Assembly: GCA_014773175.1 (NCBI GenBank)
Contig: VXCM01001453.1
Location: forward strand, 124,001-188,000
Length of the DNA: 64,000 nt
Direction of reading: 5' to 3'
Source: Lucifuga dentata
Taxonomy: Eukaryota; Chordata; Actinopteri; Ophidiiformes; Bythitidae
In this document: in pieces, positions 59,982-64,000 of the stretch
Position numbering within the stretch: the first letter of the stretch is position 1
How the letters are laid out: every line of letters begins with the position of its first letter
Position numbers and translations under genes: made by a program
The notes under the pieces: model-generated
Seen by the model: the letters and a program-made list of their open reading frames with translations, nothing else
What the model was told of the DNA's origin: nothing
Databases searched by the model: none

Positions 59982-61164
59982 TAAGGTCTAATAAGTGAAT
60001 AAGTGGATAAAATGACAGAACAACAGTAAATTATCAGGTGGAGTTATATGGTTGCTGCAGAGTCGTCTCAGAGGATGACTTACATTAATAACAGCAGATG
60101 TATTATGATGGAGGATAATGTGGGTGTCAGATGGTTTTCTTTCTCTGTAGGCGGCTTAGTTTTCTTTCTCCCTTGCGGCCTTTTTTTGTGCTGCAGGGTG
60201 AAACACAGAACAGGTGAGTATGCATAATTTCACACTGCTTCACCACACAGAGTGAGTGATTTATGGCTGCTGATCTTCGGTTTCATCCTCATTGTGAAAG
60301 TGTGATTGTAGCAAACGGTAACGCAGAAAGCCATTTTTGATCAAATACACTTTGTCAAGATTGAATAAATCTGAATACTGGTTTGATGAACCTCAACTAA
60401 AACCAGTAATTCAAATGTAGAATTCATTGATATCATAACTGATATACATTCAAATAAATTATGATCCCCTGTCAAAATAAACGTTTACATTTTGATTGGT
60501 TCAGTTCTCTCAGCTGTAGCAGATCTTCTTTTTAAAGTACTAGTGCACTTCTTGTTCAAAACGTGCATGTTTGGAACGGGCCAGACTTTATGGCATGCGC
60601 CACATCCTGCCACAATTTTGTTTTGCACGTGAGCTAGGGTATTTATTTCTATAATTAATTAACTGATTTATTTGATGTGTATTGCAGCTGATGAAAAGTT
60701 TAAAGCTATAAAGACAGCCAGTCAGCAAATCAAGTTTATATTATGAAAGACAAAACAAATCAGGAAATCAGAGAGCTGTCGGAGAGCAAAAGTACAAAGC
60801 TGTGGGTTGGAATGTGTGAAATGGAAAGCAGAGGTGGTAAAACTATCGCCAACAGATGAAACCAAGTTATCATTCAAGTTTCCACAAGTTTGTGTGTTTC
60901 ATAATGTCACCGTGTGTGTGTGTGTGTGTGTGTGTGTATACTTCTTTCACCCTTCAAGGGTGAATGAAGGGTGAATGCTTCATTCCCCCTTTAGGGAAAA
61001 CCATTTCTTTGAGGATTAACTATACAATTTTAGTTAGGCTAAGGTTAGCGTGTTAGCATTGGGTTTGGGGTTAGGTAGCGGTTGTATTTGTGCTTTAAGC
61101 ATCCAGCAAATTAATGCAAGTCAATAAAATCTCATAATTCTTGCAAAACATGTTTGCATGCACG
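59982..61164. other. Intergenic DNA and chemokine 3' UTR
   Basis: Plain sequence with a GT run (about 60910-60938) and a small TTCACCCTT/AAGGGTGAA hairpin near 60946. On the minus strand an AATAAA (plus-strand TTTATT near 60641) is a candidate poly-A signal about 520 bases beyond the chemokine stop. Confidence 0.4.
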
Positions 61165-61351
61165 TTACCATATTGCTGCAAGAAGCTTGCGCATCCTGCG
61201 AGGTCTTGGGTTCACACACAGTTTCTGGTGTTTCCACTTTATTACACTGAAAGAAAAACACAAAATAGTCAAACTCAACCACATGTAGAAAGAAGAAATT
61301 CTAAAAAATATTTGCAGGAAAAATGCTGGGATTGAAGTAAAACCCCAGTAT

Positions 61352-61382
<31 letters not shown>

Positions 61383-62886
61383 GACCAATAAATACAATAT
61401 CAGTGTCATCTCAGAATTTGATATAGTATGAAAAACAACATAGAAAAGAAAAGGATGGGTTCATAAAAGGAAAGTTAAGCTCCAGGAGTTGTGTGTCACA
61501 AAGTGAATGTAACAGGAAGCAACAGGAACAGGACAATGCAGGAAACACAATCTCACATCGCATTGATGCTGCACCCCTCTGTGATGCCCTGCGGCCAGCA
61601 TCTCACCGCCTCGCCTTTTTTTGGGATAGCATTTACAGTGTGGAGTTTGGAGTACATGGTGCAACAACCGTGACGACCTGCACATGTAAGAACACACAGG
61701 CAGGCAGAGATCAGCACAACAGTCATCTGATATGGCGACAAATTAAAATACCACCAGACACATTTTGGCCAACATTTTGCCCATGCAGGAACCTGATTCG
61801 TGCTTCATTGTGTTTGAGAAAAACATGACAGTGAAGTTTGTGAAAGACTCCCATTGTGAGTTTGGTTTGAGACCAAAACAGAAAAAAAGCTGGGTGAGCA
61901 TTCAAAATTGAAATTAGCTTAAAATAAATGTTATTTGGTGGATTGGAAAGTGGATTTCACTCAGGAAAACATCCACTGAAAAATAACTGAACACAATCAA
62001 AATGTGTTAGACCAGCGGTTCTCAAACTGTGGCACATCTGGTGGTATATGAAGCAAGTTGTGTCTTGTTATCTCTGTCCTTAGCTTACTATTTAGCTTTT
62101 GTAGCTGCATTGCCTTATGGTACCAGATATCACATATGATCATTGACATCATCCAACTAGAGCTTCACTTCATGCACATTAAAACTTTGATTATACTCAG
62201 ATTTGTTTTTTCAAATGTTATGTGAACGCCATAATAAACTAAAATCTGCATAAATCAGCGTAATCTTGCTCTGAGTAACAGACCCAGATTATGTGATTCT
62301 CTATCGATTTATTCGAGATGTACCGTAAATATTATCATTGGAGAAAGCCACTTCTGCACATATTTCCTCTTCTGGCGGCCTAGCAGACTTTCCTCATACT
62401 TGCAAGTTATTTGTCATGTTTTTTCAGTGAACCGTGGAATCTTATTAATTTTGTTGATGTATACATCTTACTCACATTATTTGCCTTAGCTGGAGTACAG
62501 AAATAATTGCAACAGTGTGCATGGAATTTTCAAGTTGCATGGATCAAAAAGCCTATGAAGCCTTTGGAGACATGTTAACATTTCATGTACTTCCCCTTTA
62601 TGTTGCTCCATCAGATAAAAATATATATGCAAAACAACAATAAACTGCTTATAGAACAGCGTGATCAGGCTAAGGGTTGGCCTATGAATCTAAACTTTAC
62701 ATTTCAGGGTGTAGTTCAGCCGTTAACCTCCAAATGATTCATCCATGCAAACACAGCTTTAATTAGCAGGCAGAACCCTAAATAAGTTAAGCAAGCCTTA
62801 CCTGCTGCCTGAGTCTGGGTGCTTGTGCTGGTGGCCATGATGGTCAGCCAAACAAGAACCAATGAAAGAACAGAAAACAGCTTCAT
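61165..62886 (-). CDS. CC chemokine, CCL27/CCL28-like, complete, three exons
   Basis: Small secreted leukocyte attractant. Exon 1 (62886-62802) encodes a signal peptide, MKLFSVLSLVLVWLTIMA, then TSTSTQTQAA, and ends at GTAAGG. Exon 2 (61677-61557) follows ACATGTGCAG, encodes GRHGCCTMYSKLHTVNAIPK and later RCWPQGITEGCSINA, and ends at GTGAGA. Exon 3 (61246-61165) follows TTTCTTTCAG, encodes IVIKWKHQKLCVNPRPRR and RKLLAAIW, and ends TAA. Phases 1 and 2 join exactly, giving 95 aa. The adjacent CC pair, the C-x8-C spacing after it, the final cysteine in a KLCVNP context and the intron within the AVI-type strand are CC chemokine hallmarks; the C-x8-C spacing is as in CCL28. The basic tail fits glycosaminoglycan binding. 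The exact orthologue is uncertain, so no symbol is given. It lies opposite to map3k15. Confidence 0.87.
61984..62035. mobile_element. hAT-like end fragment in chemokine intron 1
   Basis: CAGCGGTTCTCAAACTGTGG resembles the terminal text of Charlie-type hAT elements. No opposite end was found. Confidence 0.4.
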
Positions 62887-63080
62887 CTGAGCGGAGACGA
62901 GAAGCGGTGGAGCCTCGTGAAAGAAAACAGGAATGAGTGAGCGGTGTATGGTGATTATTGTTAAAGATACACCTGAGACTCCGTGCTGGGAAACAGATCT
63001 CTGAGGGAGGGCCCATTAACACTTTCTTTGTGTGTGAGACAGGTGTTCTGTTACCTCTGTTACCTATTAAAATCTCTTTA

Positions 63081-63090
63081 GGGATTTTCC
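63081..63090. promoter_or_regulatory. Candidate kappa-B site upstream of the chemokine
   Basis: GGGATTTTCC fits the NF-kB consensus GGGRNNYYCC. It lies about 195 bases upstream of the chemokine ATG (minus strand). One 10-base match alone is weak evidence, but chemokine genes are often NF-kB targets. Confidence 0.3.
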
Positions 63091-63284
63091 ACAAACAGCA
63101 CAGGATTTTTATCTGCACCACAGATTTCTGCTGAGAGGTTTGTTTGTGCGGGTTGATGATGTTTTTTAGCTGCTCTTATATGCTGAACGGCAATAAATAC
63201 TGCAAGATTAAATAAACTTAGTAATAAATGCTAAAGTAAAGTTAGATTACAGGACTGTTTGGTTGTGTTGTTTTACAGTGATAT

Positions 63285-63505
63285 TACAGTGGATATTTAT
63301 GGGAGAGGATTAGGGCCACTTGAAAAAAAAAAAGACTTCTGAGATTAAAGTNCAGTGGATATTTATGGGAGAGGATTAGGGCCACTTGAAAAAAAAAAAG
63401 ACTTCTGAGATTAAAGTCAGAATTCTGAGGGAAAAAAAGTCAGAATTCTGACTTTAACCTCAGAAGTCTTCTTTTTTTTTGTTTCAAATGGCCCTAATCC
63501 TCTTC
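63285..63505. mobile_element. Palindromic MITE-like element
   Basis: GAGGATTAGGGCCACTTGAA on the left mirrors TTTCAAATGGCCCTAATCCTC on the right; the inner arms share GACTTCTGAG and AAAGTCAGAATTCTGA. A single N at 63352 repeats about 63 bases of the left arm. Confidence 0.7.
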
Positions 63506-64000
63506 TGCAGATATTAAACATTTGTGCAGAGAAGTAATATTCTGAAATTATTCACACTTATGTATCAATGGCAAACAGNACATTTGTGCAGAGAAGTAAT
63601 ATTCTGAAATTATTCACACTTATGTATCAATGGCAAACAGTTATTATACACTATATTTAGTCAACTTGGCGATATATTTTGACCTTTTTATTTCAATTTC
63701 ACGCAAGAAAAAATGCTTTATTTGCCTTTTAGCTGATCATTTCATTCACAAAGCTTGCTTCCATGGCTGCTGGCATGTTGAATGACGTCATACTCGTGAA
63801 GTTGAGGTAGATAATTTTGGTCTGAGTTTCCCAGCTGGAGCTCCGACTTCAAATGCCTTTCCAACGCATTTTTCCAAATAGAAAGTTGAAAAAATCCAAC
63901 TTCCAAGGTAGCTCGAAACGCAGCGTAAGTCTGTGTCTCTCCTCCCTCCATTGGCTGTACCTGGGGGACCTATCAACCAATCACAGACCCAGACCAGCTG
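63506..64000. other. Intergenic DNA, no gene seen
   Basis: Contains a single-N duplication at 63579 and otherwise ordinary sequence. Short minus-strand open frames near 63742-63976 show no domain or splice link. Confidence 0.45.

Noticed and set aside
61553..61741. A separate small secreted protein starting MTVVLISACLCVLTCAG just before the CC motif
   Set aside because: The stretch is a good-looking signal peptide but contains an acceptor (ACATGTGCAG), and the phase-1 exon at 62886-62802 joins it exactly. The three-exon chemokine explains the CC motif and the C-terminus better.
62798..63121. A 107-residue minus-strand open frame over the chemokine start exon
   Set aside because: It is in a different frame from the signal-peptide exon, has no recognisable domain, and its end overlaps the splice donor.

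Overview
This window is teleost fish genomic DNA. It is intron-rich and full of microsatellites (GT/CA, CT/GA, ATTT) and fish-type transposon fragments (hAT, Tc1-like, Harbinger-like, a LINE, long-TIR MITEs). It also carries a fragment of a Pim-like kinase, a family expanded in fish. No bacterial, CRISPR or operon features were seen. Every gene model below was assembled by hand from splice sites, reading phase and recognisable domains.

Layout: (1) 1-13.1 kb is mostly repeats: a broken Pim-like kinase (about 1.6-2.46 kb) with a second fragment near 4.6 kb, a decayed antisense LINE (3.1-4.2 kb), a damaged second copy of sh3kbp1 exon 2 (5.38 kb), a large inverted-repeat element (6.2-8.06 kb), and two exons of a cystatin/stefin gene (8.72-9.0 kb). 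(2) 13.4-35.3 kb, plus strand: sh3kbp1 (CIN85 adaptor), 19 coding exons, about 622 aa, with three SH3 domains, a proline-rich region and a C-terminal coiled coil. (3) 38.2-55.1 kb, plus strand: map3k15 (ASK3-type MAP kinase kinase kinase), 29 coding exons, about 1332 aa, with an N-terminal thioredoxin-binding-type region, a TPR/PH-like central region, a kinase domain, a coiled coil and a SAM-like end. (4) 61.2-62.9 kb, minus strand: a complete three-exon CC chemokine of 95 aa, closest in cysteine layout to CCL27/CCL28. The rest is intergenic and rich in transposon remnants.

The order sh3kbp1 then map3k15 on the same strand matches the human Xp22 arrangement as I know it, which supports calling these the orthologues. 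Biologically, sh3kbp1 acts in receptor endocytosis and Cbl-linked ubiquitination, map3k15 in the stress-activated p38/JNK pathway, and the chemokine is a secreted leukocyte attractant. Nothing in the sequence suggests they form one system.

Two cautions for users. First, about thirty single N characters occur, and at most of them the roughly 60-67 bases to the left are repeated exactly to the right. These look like unmerged contig overlaps, and several fall in exons, where removing one copy restores the reading frame and the family's expected length. Second, at least seven copies of one roughly 500-590 bp long-TIR element flanked by TTAA lie in introns and intergenic DNA here. I found no convincing undescribed gene system. 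The most notable items are the chemokine gene, the TTAA element family, the upstream broken exon duplication, and the truncated cystatin.
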